Notes under the pieces: model-generated
The model's database searches: none
Told to the model about the DNA's origin: nothing
What the model saw: only the letters and a program-made list of their open reading frames with translations
Translations under genes and position numbers: made by a program
Shown here: piece after piece, positions 34,753-42,821 of the stretch
Numbering within the stretch: the stretch's first letter is position 1
How the letters are laid out: each line of letters starts with the position of its first letter
Assembly (NCBI RefSeq): GCF_013385425.1
Contig: NZ_JACAQA010000031.1
Location: 1-64,000, forward strand
Direction: 5' to 3'
Source: Pseudomonas gingeri
Lineage (GTDB): Bacteria > Pseudomonadota > Gammaproteobacteria > Pseudomonadales > Pseudomonadaceae
DNA length: 64,000 nucleotides

Positions 34753-34825
34753 GCCGTATGCGCTGAAAGGCGCACGTACGGTTTTTAGGGGGGAGCAGGC
34801 CAGAGATGGTCTGTTCCTACCCAAC
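34751..34825 (+). other. Group II intron domains V and VI
   Basis: Domain V is the 34-base hairpin starting GAGCCGTATGCGCTGAAAGG, the catalytic core of the ribozyme with its GAAA tetraloop. Domain VI follows: GGAGCAGGCC pairs with GGTCTGTTCC, and the A at 34819 is left unpaired as the likely branch point, 6 bases before the 3' splice site. Confidence 0.8.
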
Positions 34826-34895
34826 TTTCTGACCATCGATAGGCGTGTGACCCCCACCGCGGGCAGATGGCACGCAGGAAGCCCGGACTAATAAG

Positions 34896-37694
34896 ATGGC
34901 ATTGAAATCCCCCGCGTTTCGTAAAAAATTCCCGTTGCTGGTTACCGGCGGTTTGCTGGCTCTGCAACCTCTTGCCACTCCGTTCGCGGTCGCTGCGGAA
35001 CAGTATGACTGTTCCGTCTCTGCTTCCGGTGCCTGGGACTGTGCGCCCAAAACCACTACGGCCCAGTTGCCACCTCGCCCCGTGCATGACGGTAATGCCG
35101 AGGCTTTGGGCACTGCCGCCACGGCGGACAGCGGTTCCAGCAGCGAGAAGGCTGCGGGCCCGGTACTGGTCACCGAGGCCAAGGGTCGTGGTCTGAAGTC
35201 GCGCAGTGCCGACTACAGTCACCTCGACTGGGTCCCGCGTGACAAGCTGACGCCTGCCCAGTTGGCCGAAACCGGTCCTTATTGCTCTGGTTCCTATATC
35301 GAACCGATTCGTCCTGGCATGAATGACACGACGAATAAAAGTGATGCGCCGACCTTCATCGGGGCCAAGGCCTCGCGTTATGAACAGGACAAGCAGGTCG
35401 CGACACTGGCCGGCGACGTGGTCATGCGCCAGGGCAGCATGCAGGTCGAGGCTGATGAAGCCAGCCTGTACCAGGCGGAAAACCGTGGCGAGCTGAACGG
35501 CAACGTTCGTGTTCGCGACCAGGGCGCCCTGCTGGTCGGTGACCATGCCGAGGTGCAGCTGGACACGGGTGAATCGCGGGTCGACAACGCCGAATACGTG
35601 ATGCACAAGTCGCGGGTCCGCGGTAACGCGCTGTACGCCAAGCGCGCCGAGAACTCGATCATTCGCCTCAAGGACGGTACGTACACCACGTGCGAACCGA
35701 ACAGCAACGCCTGGCAGCTCAAGGGTAATAACATCACCCTGAACCCGGCGACCGGTTTCGGTACGGCGACCAACGTGACCTTGCGGGTCAAGGACATTCC
35801 GGTTCTCTACACCCCGTACATCTACTTCCCGATCGACGACCGTCGTCAGTCCGGTTTCCTGCCGCCGAGCTTCTCCAGCGACAGCACCTCAGGCTTCAAC
35901 CTGACCACGCCTTATTACTTCAACCTGGCACCGAACTACGATGCCACGTTGTATCCGCACTACATGAGCAAGCGCGGCATGTTGACCGAGGGCGAGTTCC
36001 GCTACCTGACCAAGTCCACCGAAGGTCAGTTCGGCGGTGCATTCCTGAGTGACGAAAGTAACGACCGTTCCAAGCAGTCGGACGCGACCAAAGATCGCTA
36101 CATGGTCAACTGGCAGCACAAGGGCGGCTTGGATTCACGTGTACTGACCACGGTCGACTACACCAAGATCAGCGATCCGTATTACTTCCAGGATCTGCAG
36201 AGCAACCAGGTCGGTGTCAGAAGCGTCGACTATGTGAACCAGCAGGCCACGGCAAGCTATCGCGGTGACGACTTCACCGCCCAGGTGAACGTGCAGGCCT
36301 ATGAGCTGGCGAGCGTGGCGGTTATCACACCGTACAACCGCCTGCCACAGATCACCTTCAACGGCAGCCTGCCTTATCATCCGGAAGGCCTCAATTTCAC
36401 CTATGAAACTGAAGCCGTTCGTTTCGAGCGAAGCCTGGAAAACGGTACCTTCTCTGATAAGGATGGCGTCACCTCGCCACGCCTGGACACCAACGTGACC
36501 GGCCTGGCTCGCGCCAACGGCGACCGTTTGAACCTCAAGCCGGGGGTCAACCTGCCGCTGAACTGGACGTATGGCTTTATCACGCCGTCGCTCAAATATC
36601 AGTACACCCAATACGATCTGGATCTCAGTTCGCAGGGTCAAGCTCAAATCCTGGCAGCCCAGGCGGCTAATCCGAACTACATCGGCGGAACCTACAGCAG
36701 CTCGCAAAGCCGTGGCGTCCCTATCGCCAGCATCGACAGCGGCCTGTACTTCGACCGCAACACCGAACTGTTCGGCACCAACTATCGCCAGACCCTGGAA
36801 CCGCGCCTGTTCTATCTCTATGTTCCGGAGAAAGACCAGAAAGACATTCCCGTGTTCGATACCGGCGAATACAGCTTCAACTATGCCTCGCTGTTCCGTG
36901 AAAACCGTTTCTCCGGCAACGACCGCGTCGGTGACGAGAACAAGCTGTCCCTGGGTGTCACCAGCCGCTGGATCGAAGACAACGGTTTCGAACGTCAGCG
37001 CGTGAGTGTCGGCCAGGCTTACTACTTCAAAGATCGAACCGTGCAATTGCCAGGTGTCGACTTCAATACCCGTGCCGACGCCAAGACCAATGTCTCGCCG
37101 TACGCCCTGGAATACGCCTACAACTTCAACCGCGACTGGCGCGCCACGGCCGACTACAACTGGGACCCGGAAAGCCACAAACCGCGTTCCGGCAGTGCGA
37201 TGTTCCACTACCAGCCTGAAGACAACCCGAACAAGGTCATCAACGCCGGCTATCGCTATCGCAACGACCAGGTGATCTACAACCAGAACACTGGCCAATG
37301 GCAGTTCGGCGGCGACTACGGCACACCTGGCCAACCCGGCTACGTGAAGGACTACTACAAGATCGAGCAGCACGACTTCTCGGTCATCTGGCCGGTTGTT
37401 CCACAGTGGAACGTCATCAGCCGCTGGCAGTACGACTACAACCGCAACCGTACCCTGGAAGCCTTCGGTGGCTTCGAGTACGACAACTGCTGCTGGAAGC
37501 TGCGCCTGATCAACCGCTACTGGGTCCAGTATGACGAGTTCAGTCAACAGGCTCCGCAAAACGAACGAGGCGACCACGGTATCTTCCTTCAGTTTGTACT
37601 GAAGGGCCTGGGTGGCGTCATGGGCAACAAAGTCGAGAGCTTCCTCGACAAAGGCATCCAAGGTTATCGTGAACGTGAAGATCAAGCTTTCTGA
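34896..37694 (+). CDS. lptD: LPS-assembly protein LptD
   Basis: LptD is the essential outer-membrane beta barrel that, with LptE, inserts lipopolysaccharide into the outer leaflet. The 932-residue protein has a signal peptide (LLALQPLATPFAVAAE), an LptA-like periplasmic beta-jellyroll domain (about 150-270, ASRYEQDKQVATLAGDVVM) and a long C-terminal barrel rich in aromatic strands. Four conserved-type cysteines are visible: two near the N-terminus (EQYDCSVSASGAWDCAPK) and an adjacent pair near the C-terminus (FEYDNCCWKLRL), as needed for the inter-domain disulfides. surA overlaps the end. The group II intron lies just upstream, so promoter arrangement is altered. Confidence 0.95.
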   Translation: MALKSPAFRKKFPLLVTGGLLALQPLATPFAVAAEQYDCSVSASGAWDCAPKTTTAQLPPRPVHDGNAEALGTAATADSGSSSEKAAGPVLVTEAKGRGLKSRSADYSHLDWVPRDKLTPAQLAETGPYCSGSYIEPIRPGMNDTTNKSDAPTFIGAKASRYEQDKQVATLAGDVVMRQGSMQVEADEASLYQAENRGELNGNVRVRDQGALLVGDHAEVQLDTGESRVDNAEYVMHKSRVRGNALYAKRAENSIIRLKDGTYTTCEPNSNAWQLKGNNITLNPATGFGTATNVTLRVKDIPVLYTPYIYFPIDDRRQSGFLPPSFSSDSTSGFNLTTPYYFNLAPNYDATLYPHYMSKRGMLTEGEFRYLTKSTEGQFGGAFLSDESNDRSKQSDATKDRYMVNWQHKGGLDSRVLTTVDYTKISDPYYFQDLQSNQVGVRSVDYVNQQATASYRGDDFTAQVNVQAYELASVAVITPYNRLPQITFNGSLPYHPEGLNFTYETEAVRFERSLENGTFSDKDGVTSPRLDTNVTGLARANGDRLNLKPGVNLPLNWTYGFITPSLKYQYTQYDLDLSSQGQAQILAAQAANPNYIGGTYSSSQSRGVPIASIDSGLYFDRNTELFGTNYRQTLEPRLFYLYVPEKDQKDIPVFDTGEYSFNYASLFRENRFSGNDRVGDENKLSLGVTSRWIEDNGFERQRVSVGQAYYFKDRTVQLPGVDFNTRADAKTNVSPYALEYAYNFNRDWRATADYNWDPESHKPRSGSAMFHYQPEDNPNKVINAGYRYRNDQVIYNQNTGQWQFGGDYGTPGQPGYVKDYYKIEQHDFSVIWPVVPQWNVISRWQYDYNRNRTLEAFGGFEYDNCCWKLRLINRYWVQYDEFSQQAPQNERGDHGIFLQFVLKGLGGVMGNKVESFLDKGIQGYREREDQAF

Positions 37695-38991
37695 TTGTCT
37701 GCGCCCGCTGATGCTGGGCGCGCTGGTCCTGAGTGCGGCGGTTCACGCCGCTGTGCAGCCCCTCGACAACGTCGTGGCCATCGTCGACAACGATGTGATC
37801 ATGCAGAGCCAACTGGACCAGCGTGTCCACGAGGTTCAGCAGACCATCGCCAAACGCGGGGGCGGCGTGCCGCCCACCAGCGTCCTCGACCAACAGGTCC
37901 TGGATCGCTTGATCGTCGAAAACCTGCAATTGCAGATCGGCGAGCGCTCGGGTATTCGCATCAGCGATGATGAGTTGAACCAGGCCATCGGCACCATTGC
38001 CCAGCGCAACAACATGAGCATCGATCAATTCCGCGCGGCCCTGACCCACGACGGCCTCTCCTATGAGGACGCCCGTGACCAGGTTCGCCGGGAAATGATC
38101 ATCAGCCGTGTGCGTCAGCGTCGTGTCGCCGAGCGGGTCCAGGTGTCGGAGCAGGAAGTGAAGAACTTCCTCGCCTCGGACCTGGGCAAGATGCAGCTCT
38201 CCGAAGAACTGCACCTGGCCAATATCCTCGTGTCGACCCCGGACAGCGCCAACTCGCAAGTCATCCAGGCCGCCGCGACCCAGGCCCAGGACCTCTACCG
38301 GCAACTCAAGCAAGGCGCTGACTTCAGTCAGTTGGCCATTGCCCACTCCGGCAGCGATAACGCCCTGGAAGGCGGCGACATGGGCTGGCGCAAGCCGGCT
38401 CAATTGCCACCACCGTTCGACCACATGCTCAGCAGCATGGCGGTTGGCGACATCAGCGAACCGACACGCACCCCAGGGGGCTTCATTATCCTGAAGGTCC
38501 TGGAGAAGCGCGGTGGCGAAACGCAGATGCGCGACGAAGTGCATGTTCGTCACATCCTGATCAAGCCCAACGCCATTCGCAGCGAAGCCGACACCCAAGC
38601 CCTGGCGCAGAAGCTCTACGAGCGGATCTCCAACGGCGAAGACTTCGCTACGCTGGCCAAGAGCTTCTCGGAAGACCCGGGCTCGGCGCTTAACGGCGGC
38701 GACCTGAACTGGGTCGACCCGAACGCACTGGTACCGGAATTCCGCGAAGTGATGGCCAAGACCCCGCAAGGTGTCCTGTCCAAGCCGTTCAAGACCCAAT
38801 ACGGCTGGCATGTACTGGAAGTCCTTGGCCGTCGCGCCACCGACAGCACCACCCAGGCACGCGAACAGCAAGCCATGACCGTGCTGCGTAACCGCAAATA
38901 CGATGAAGAGCTGCAAACCTGGCTGCGTCAGATCCGCGACGAAGCCTACGTTGAAATCAAGCTCCCCGGCGCGGAACAGGCGCCAAAGTGA
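37675..38991 (+). CDS. surA: Periplasmic chaperone and peptidyl-prolyl isomerase SurA
   Basis: SurA escorts outer-membrane proteins, including LptD, across the periplasm. The 438-residue protein has a signal peptide (LRPLMLGALVLSAAVHA), an N-terminal chaperone domain and two parvulin domains (about residues 175-280, LHLANILVST, and 285-390, VHVRHILIKPN). I take the GTG at 37675 as start: it gives a normal signal peptide (MKIKLSDCLRPL) and overlaps lptD by 20 bases. Confidence 0.93.
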   Translation: MKIKLSDCLRPLMLGALVLSAAVHAAVQPLDNVVAIVDNDVIMQSQLDQRVHEVQQTIAKRGGGVPPTSVLDQQVLDRLIVENLQLQIGERSGIRISDDELNQAIGTIAQRNNMSIDQFRAALTHDGLSYEDARDQVRREMIISRVRQRRVAERVQVSEQEVKNFLASDLGKMQLSEELHLANILVSTPDSANSQVIQAAATQAQDLYRQLKQGADFSQLAIAHSGSDNALEGGDMGWRKPAQLPPPFDHMLSSMAVGDISEPTRTPGGFIILKVLEKRGGETQMRDEVHVRHILIKPNAIRSEADTQALAQKLYERISNGEDFATLAKSFSEDPGSALNGGDLNWVDPNALVPEFREVMAKTPQGVLSKPFKTQYGWHVLEVLGRRATDSTTQAREQQAMTVLRNRKYDEELQTWLRQIRDEAYVEIKLPGAEQAPK

Positions 38992-39977
38992 AACCCCGGC
39001 GTTTCGCGTTGACACCCGGCGAGCCGGCGGGCATTGGTCCAGACCTTTGCCTGCTGCTCGCCTCGCAACCCCAGCCTTACCCCCTGATTGCCATTACCAG
39101 CCGCGACCTGCTTTCCGAGCGGGCCGCGCAACTGGGCGTGGCTGTCAATCTGCTACCTGTGGCGCCAGGCCAGTGGCCCGACCAACCGGCAGCGGCGGGT
39201 AGCTTGTATGTCTGGGATACCCCGCTGGCGAACCCGGTCATCGCCGGGCAACTGGACCAGGCCAATGCCGCCTTTGTCCTGGAAACCCTGACCCGTGCCG
39301 GTCAAGGCTGCCTGGACGGCGATTTCGCCGGCATGATCACCGCCCCGGTGCACAAAGGCGTGATCAACGACTCCGGGATCGCCTTTTCCGGCCACACCGA
39401 ATTCCTCGCCGACCTGACCCACACCCCCCAGGTGGTGATGCTGCTGGCGACCCGGGGACTGCGCGTGGCCCTGGTGACCACCCACCTGCCCCTGCGGCAA
39501 GTCGCCGATGCGATTACCCCGGAGCGCCTGGAGCGGGTCACCCGTATCCTGCATTGCGACCTGCGGGAAAAGTTCGGCATTGCCAACCCTCGTATCCTGG
39601 TCTGCGGGCTCAACCCCCATGCCGGCGAAGGCGGGCACCTGGGTCACGAAGAAATCGACATCATCGAACCGACATTGGAGCGCTTGCGCGGCGAGGGCAT
39701 GGACCTGCGTGGCCCGCTGCCTGCCGACACTCTGTTTAACCCCAAATATCTGGAGCACTGCGACGCGGTGCTGGCGATGTACCACGACCAGGGCCTGCCC
39801 GTGCTGAAATACAAAGGTTTCGGCGCCGCAGTCAACGTGACCCTGGGCTTGCCGATCATCCGCACGTCGGTCGACCACGGCACCGCCCTGGACCTGGCCG
39901 GCAGCGGCAACATCGACACCGGCAGCCTGCAAGTCGCCCTGGAAACCGCCTACCAGATGGCCGAGACCCGTTTATGA
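38988..39977 (+). CDS. pdxA: 4-hydroxythreonine-4-phosphate dehydrogenase
   Basis: PdxA is an NAD-dependent enzyme of pyridoxal phosphate synthesis. The 329-residue protein has TPGEPAGIGPDL at the N-terminus, the metal-site histidines (TAPVHKGVIND, GLNPHAGEGG) and AMYHDQGLPVLKYKGFG. The GTG start overlaps the surA stop (GTGA), and the end overlaps rsmA by 4 bases, so translation is coupled. Confidence 0.95.
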   Translation: MKPRRFALTPGEPAGIGPDLCLLLASQPQPYPLIAITSRDLLSERAAQLGVAVNLLPVAPGQWPDQPAAAGSLYVWDTPLANPVIAGQLDQANAAFVLETLTRAGQGCLDGDFAGMITAPVHKGVINDSGIAFSGHTEFLADLTHTPQVVMLLATRGLRVALVTTHLPLRQVADAITPERLERVTRILHCDLREKFGIANPRILVCGLNPHAGEGGHLGHEEIDIIEPTLERLRGEGMDLRGPLPADTLFNPKYLEHCDAVLAMYHDQGLPVLKYKGFGAAVNVTLGLPIIRTSVDHGTALDLAGSGNIDTGSLQVALETAYQMAETRL

Positions 39978-40792
39978 CCGAGCAATACCAACACCGGGCG
40001 CGCAAGCGTTTCGGGCAAAACTTCCTGCACGACGCTGGCGTGATCGACCGCATCCTGCGCGCCATCCATGCCAAACCCGATGACCGCCTGCTGGAAATCG
40101 GCCCGGGCCAGGGCGCCCTGACCGAAGGCCTGCTCAACAGCGGTGCACAACTGGATGTCGTCGAGCTGGACAAGGATCTGGTACCGATCCTCAATGAGCA
40201 ATTCGGCAGCCGAGCCAATTTCAACCTGCACCAGGGCGATGCGCTGAAGTTCGACTTCACCAGCCTGAACCCGGCACCCAACAGCCTGCGGGTGGTCGGC
40301 AACCTGCCCTACAACATCTCCACGCCGCTGATCTTCCACCTGCTGCACAACGCCAGCTTGATTCGCGACATGCACTTCATGCTGCAAAAGGAAGTGGTCG
40401 AGCGCCTGGCTGCCGGTCCTGGCGGCGGCGACTGGGGACGCCTGTCGATCATGGTCCAGTACCATTGCCGCGTGGAGCATCTGTTCAACGTCGGCCCGGG
40501 CGCCTTCAACCCGCCGCCCAAGGTCGACTCGGCCATCGTGCGCCTGGTACCCCACGCCGTCCTGCCCCACCCGGCCAAGGATCATCGCCTGCTGGAGCGC
40601 GTCGTGCGCGAAGCCTTCAACCAGCGTCGCAAAACCTTGCGCAATACCCTCAAGGCGCTGCTCAGCAACGCCGAGATCGAAGCCGCCGGCGTCGACGGCA
40701 GCCTGCGTCCGGAACAGCTCGACCTGGCCGCCTTCGTGCGCCTGGCCGACAAACTCAGTGAGCAAGCCGTCACAGCCCCCGACGTCGACTGA
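39974..40792 (+). CDS. rsmA: 16S rRNA (adenine1518/1519-N6) dimethyltransferase
   Basis: RsmA (KsgA) dimethylates two adjacent adenines near the 3' end of 16S rRNA in late small-subunit assembly. The 272-residue protein begins with the basic KRFGQNFLHD, has the SAM motif LEIGPGQGALTEGLL and the catalytic NLPYNIS. It sits in the conserved surA-pdxA-rsmA-apaG-apaH cluster. Confidence 0.96.
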   Translation: MTEQYQHRARKRFGQNFLHDAGVIDRILRAIHAKPDDRLLEIGPGQGALTEGLLNSGAQLDVVELDKDLVPILNEQFGSRANFNLHQGDALKFDFTSLNPAPNSLRVVGNLPYNISTPLIFHLLHNASLIRDMHFMLQKEVVERLAAGPGGGDWGRLSIMVQYHCRVEHLFNVGPGAFNPPPKVDSAIVRLVPHAVLPHPAKDHRLLERVVREAFNQRRKTLRNTLKALLSNAEIEAAGVDGSLRPEQLDLAAFVRLADKLSEQAVTAPDVD

Positions 40793-40899
40793 CCCCATCG
40801 GTAGCAGGCCAGCGCGCATGTCTGGCCTACTACCCGGGACTTGACCTAGACTGGGCTTCGTCCAGCGTCTCTTGCGCTTCAGCTTCCAAGGCCTCTTGC

Positions 40900-41280
40900 A
40901 TGTCCGATCCTCGTTACCAGGTCGACGTCAGCGTCGTCACCCGCTTCCTTGCAGAACAATCGCAACCCGAGCAGAACCGCTTTGCCTTTGCCTACACCAT
41001 CACGGTGCGGAACAACGGCGAACTGCCCGCCAGGTTGATGTCGCGGCACTGGGTGATCACCGATGGCGACGGTCACGTGGAAGAAGTTCGCGGTGCCGGT
41101 GTCGTCGGTCAGCAACCGCTGATCGAGGTCGGCCAGAGCCATACCTACAGCAGCGGCACGGTGATGACGACGAAAGTCGGCAACATGCAGGGCACCTACG
41201 AGATGGTGGCCGAGGACGGCAAGCGCTTCAACGCCGTGATCGCCCCCTTCCGCCTTGCCGTACCCGGGGCCCTGCACTGA
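40900..41280 (+). CDS. apaG: ApaG (Co2+/Mg2+ efflux-associated) protein
   Basis: A 126-residue single-domain beta-sandwich protein, named from its place before apaH; its biochemical role remains unsettled. Typical segments are FAYTITVRNNGELPARLMSRHWVITD, where no more than part is quoted here (FAYTITVRNNG and SRHWVITDGDG), and a late GTYEMVAEDG. Its TGA stop shares one base with the apaH ATG. Confidence 0.92.
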   Translation: MSDPRYQVDVSVVTRFLAEQSQPEQNRFAFAYTITVRNNGELPARLMSRHWVITDGDGHVEEVRGAGVVGQQPLIEVGQSHTYSSGTVMTTKVGNMQGTYEMVAEDGKRFNAVIAPFRLAVPGALH

Positions 41281-42155
41281 TGGCGGTGTATGCCGTCGGT
41301 GACCTGCAAGGCTGTCTGGAACCGCTCAAGTGCCTGCTCGAACGCGTCAAGTTCGACCCTACCCGCGATAAGCTGTGGCTGGTGGGCGACCTGGTCAACC
41401 GGGGCCCGCAATCCCTGGAGACCCTGCGCTTTCTCTACGGTATGCGCGAATCGCTGGTCTGTGTGCTGGGCAATCATGACCTGCACCTGCTCGCCGCCGG
41501 GCACAATATCGAGCGCCTGAAAAAAAGCGACACGCTGCGTGAGATCCTCGACGCCCCGGATCGGGCCGATCTGCTGGACTGGCTGCGCCGCCAGAAGCTG
41601 CTGCACCACGACGCCGAGCGCAACATCGCCCTGGTCCACGCTGGCATCCCCCCCCAGTGGACGCTGAAGAAAGCGCTCAAATACGCCGCCGAAGTGGAAA
41701 CCGCCTTGCGCGACGACAACCTGCTGACGCTTTTCCTCGACGGCATGTACGGCAATGAGCCGAACAAGTGGGACGGCGATCTGCAGGGCGTGGCCCGCCT
41801 GCGGGTGATCACCAACTATTTCACGCGGATGCGCTTCTGCACCGCCGACGGCAAGCTCGACCTCAAGGGCAAGGAAGGCGCCGACACCGCCCCCCGCGGC
41901 TACGCCCCCTGGTTCAGCTACAAGGAGCGCAAGACCCAGGGCCTGAAGATCATCTTCGGCCACTGGGCCGCCCTTGAAGGCCGATGCGACGAGCCCGGGA
42001 TCTTCGCCCTCGACACCGGTTGTGTCTGGGGCGGGGCCATGACCCTGATGAACGTCGATACCGGCGAGCTTCTGACCTGCAAGTGCGATGCCCAGGGTGG
42101 CGTTGCTCCGCCACCGACCCTGGCCGAGCGCTTCCGGGCCTGGTTATATCGCTAG
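41280..42155 (+). CDS. apaH: Symmetrical bis(5'-nucleosyl)-tetraphosphatase
   Basis: ApaH cleaves Ap4A to two ADP and removes Np4-type RNA caps. The 291-residue metallophosphoesterase has all motifs: GDLQGC, GDLVNRGP, GNHDLHL and HAGIPP. It overlaps apaG by one base. A frame-open extension upstream belongs to the apaG region and is not used. Confidence 0.95.
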   Translation: MAVYAVGDLQGCLEPLKCLLERVKFDPTRDKLWLVGDLVNRGPQSLETLRFLYGMRESLVCVLGNHDLHLLAAGHNIERLKKSDTLREILDAPDRADLLDWLRRQKLLHHDAERNIALVHAGIPPQWTLKKALKYAAEVETALRDDNLLTLFLDGMYGNEPNKWDGDLQGVARLRVITNYFTRMRFCTADGKLDLKGKEGADTAPRGYAPWFSYKERKTQGLKIIFGHWAALEGRCDEPGIFALDTGCVWGGAMTLMNVDTGELLTCKCDAQGGVAPPPTLAERFRAWLYR

Positions 42156-42190
42156 ACTGTACGACCTACCTGCCCCAGATGGAGCCCATC

Positions 42191-42520
42191 ATGACCGAAT
42201 TCAAACGTATCCCGCCCGAACAAGCCCAGGCCCTGCGCGAGCAGGGCGCCGTGGTCGTCGACGTCCGCGACCCACAGACCTTTGCCCTGAACCACATCAG
42301 TGGCGCCCGTCACCTGGACAACCACAACATCGCCGATTTCATTCGCGCCGCCGACCTCGACGCGCCCACGGTGGTGTGCTGCTACCACGGCAATTCGAGC
42401 CAGAGCGCGGCCGCCTACCTGGTCAGCCAGGGCTTCAGTGACGTCTACAGCCTGGACGGTGGCTTTGAGCTGTGGCGCACGACCTATCCGTCAGAAATTG
42501 CTCAAGATATTTCCGAATAA
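42191..42520 (+). CDS. glpE: Thiosulfate sulfurtransferase GlpE
   Basis: A 109-residue single-domain rhodanese that moves sulfane sulfur from thiosulfate to cyanide or thiols. The active-site loop CYHGNSSQSAA with nucleophile Cys64 is intact, and the VVDVRDP motif is present. A GGAG ribosome site sits 7 bases before the ATG. It ends the lptD-to-glpE block. Confidence 0.93.
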   Translation: MTEFKRIPPEQAQALREQGAVVVDVRDPQTFALNHISGARHLDNHNIADFIRAADLDAPTVVCCYHGNSSQSAAAYLVSQGFSDVYSLDGGFELWRTTYPSEIAQDISE

Positions 42521-42537
42521 TTTTTTTCTGCCGCTGG

Positions 42538-42558
42538 AGCCCGCGGGATTCGCGGGCT
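42538..42558 (+). terminator. Hairpin after glpE
   Basis: AGCCCGCG and CGCGGGCT form a perfect 8-bp stem around a 5-base loop, 17 bases past the glpE stop. It is preceded by a run of seven T bases, not followed by one, so termination strength is uncertain. Confidence 0.5.
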
Positions 42559-42699
42559 AGAGCCTTTCCTGACGAACGGTCAGGCGTAACTAATTGCTCA
42601 TCTTGACTTGCCCCCGCCGATTCCGAACTATCCTTAAGCGCAGGCCATCCAAATCAGGGGAGAGCCGGTACACCGGCGTACGGGTCATCGGTAGTAATT

Positions 42700-42722
42700 T
42701 TCAAAGTGATCATCGCTTTGAA
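42700..42722. promoter_or_regulatory. Near-perfect palindrome upstream of prkA
   Basis: TTCAAAGTGAT-C-ATCGCTTTGAA pairs at 10 of 11 positions and lies about 100 bases before the prkA ATG. Its size and symmetry fit a dimeric regulator site; the regulator is unknown. Confidence 0.4.
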
Positions 42723-42821
42723 GGTGTTCTGGGGGGTAAACGGCAACGGCTTTCGCGGTTGCATGCCAGCACTGGACTGACTGATCCGGCACCGGCTCCA
42801 CGTATCGAGCGAGGTGACGTC

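Larger units (their letters stand above)
32398..34825 (+). mobile_element. Group II intron (retroelement)
   Basis: A self-splicing mobile intron of about 2.4 kb. The 5' end begins with the group II consensus (GTGCGACC at 32398). Structured non-coding RNA fills 32398-33042, an intron-encoded protein occupies 33043-34752, then come domain V (34751-34784) and domain VI with a bulged A near 34819, ending in the AC at 34824-34825. It sits in the intergenic region between divergent amgK and lptD, in the lptD direction, 70 bases before the lptD ATG. Boundaries follow consensus features, not comparison with an empty site, and could be off by a few bases. The protein type (RT with HNH) suggests a retrohoming intron, not the short class C kind. 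Confidence 0.87.
42521..42821. other. glpE-prkA intergenic region
   Basis: This 301-base gap holds a hairpin after glpE (42538-42558) and a 23-base imperfect palindrome (42700-42722), listed separately. No convincing gene or sigma-54/sigma-S promoter was identified by eye. Confidence 0.5.

Noticed and set aside
34828..34832. TCTGA just after the intron, like the -10 box of AlgU (sigma-22) promoters that often drive outer-membrane genes
   Set aside because: No GAACTT-like -35 box lies 16-17 bases upstream in either the present or the intron-free sequence.
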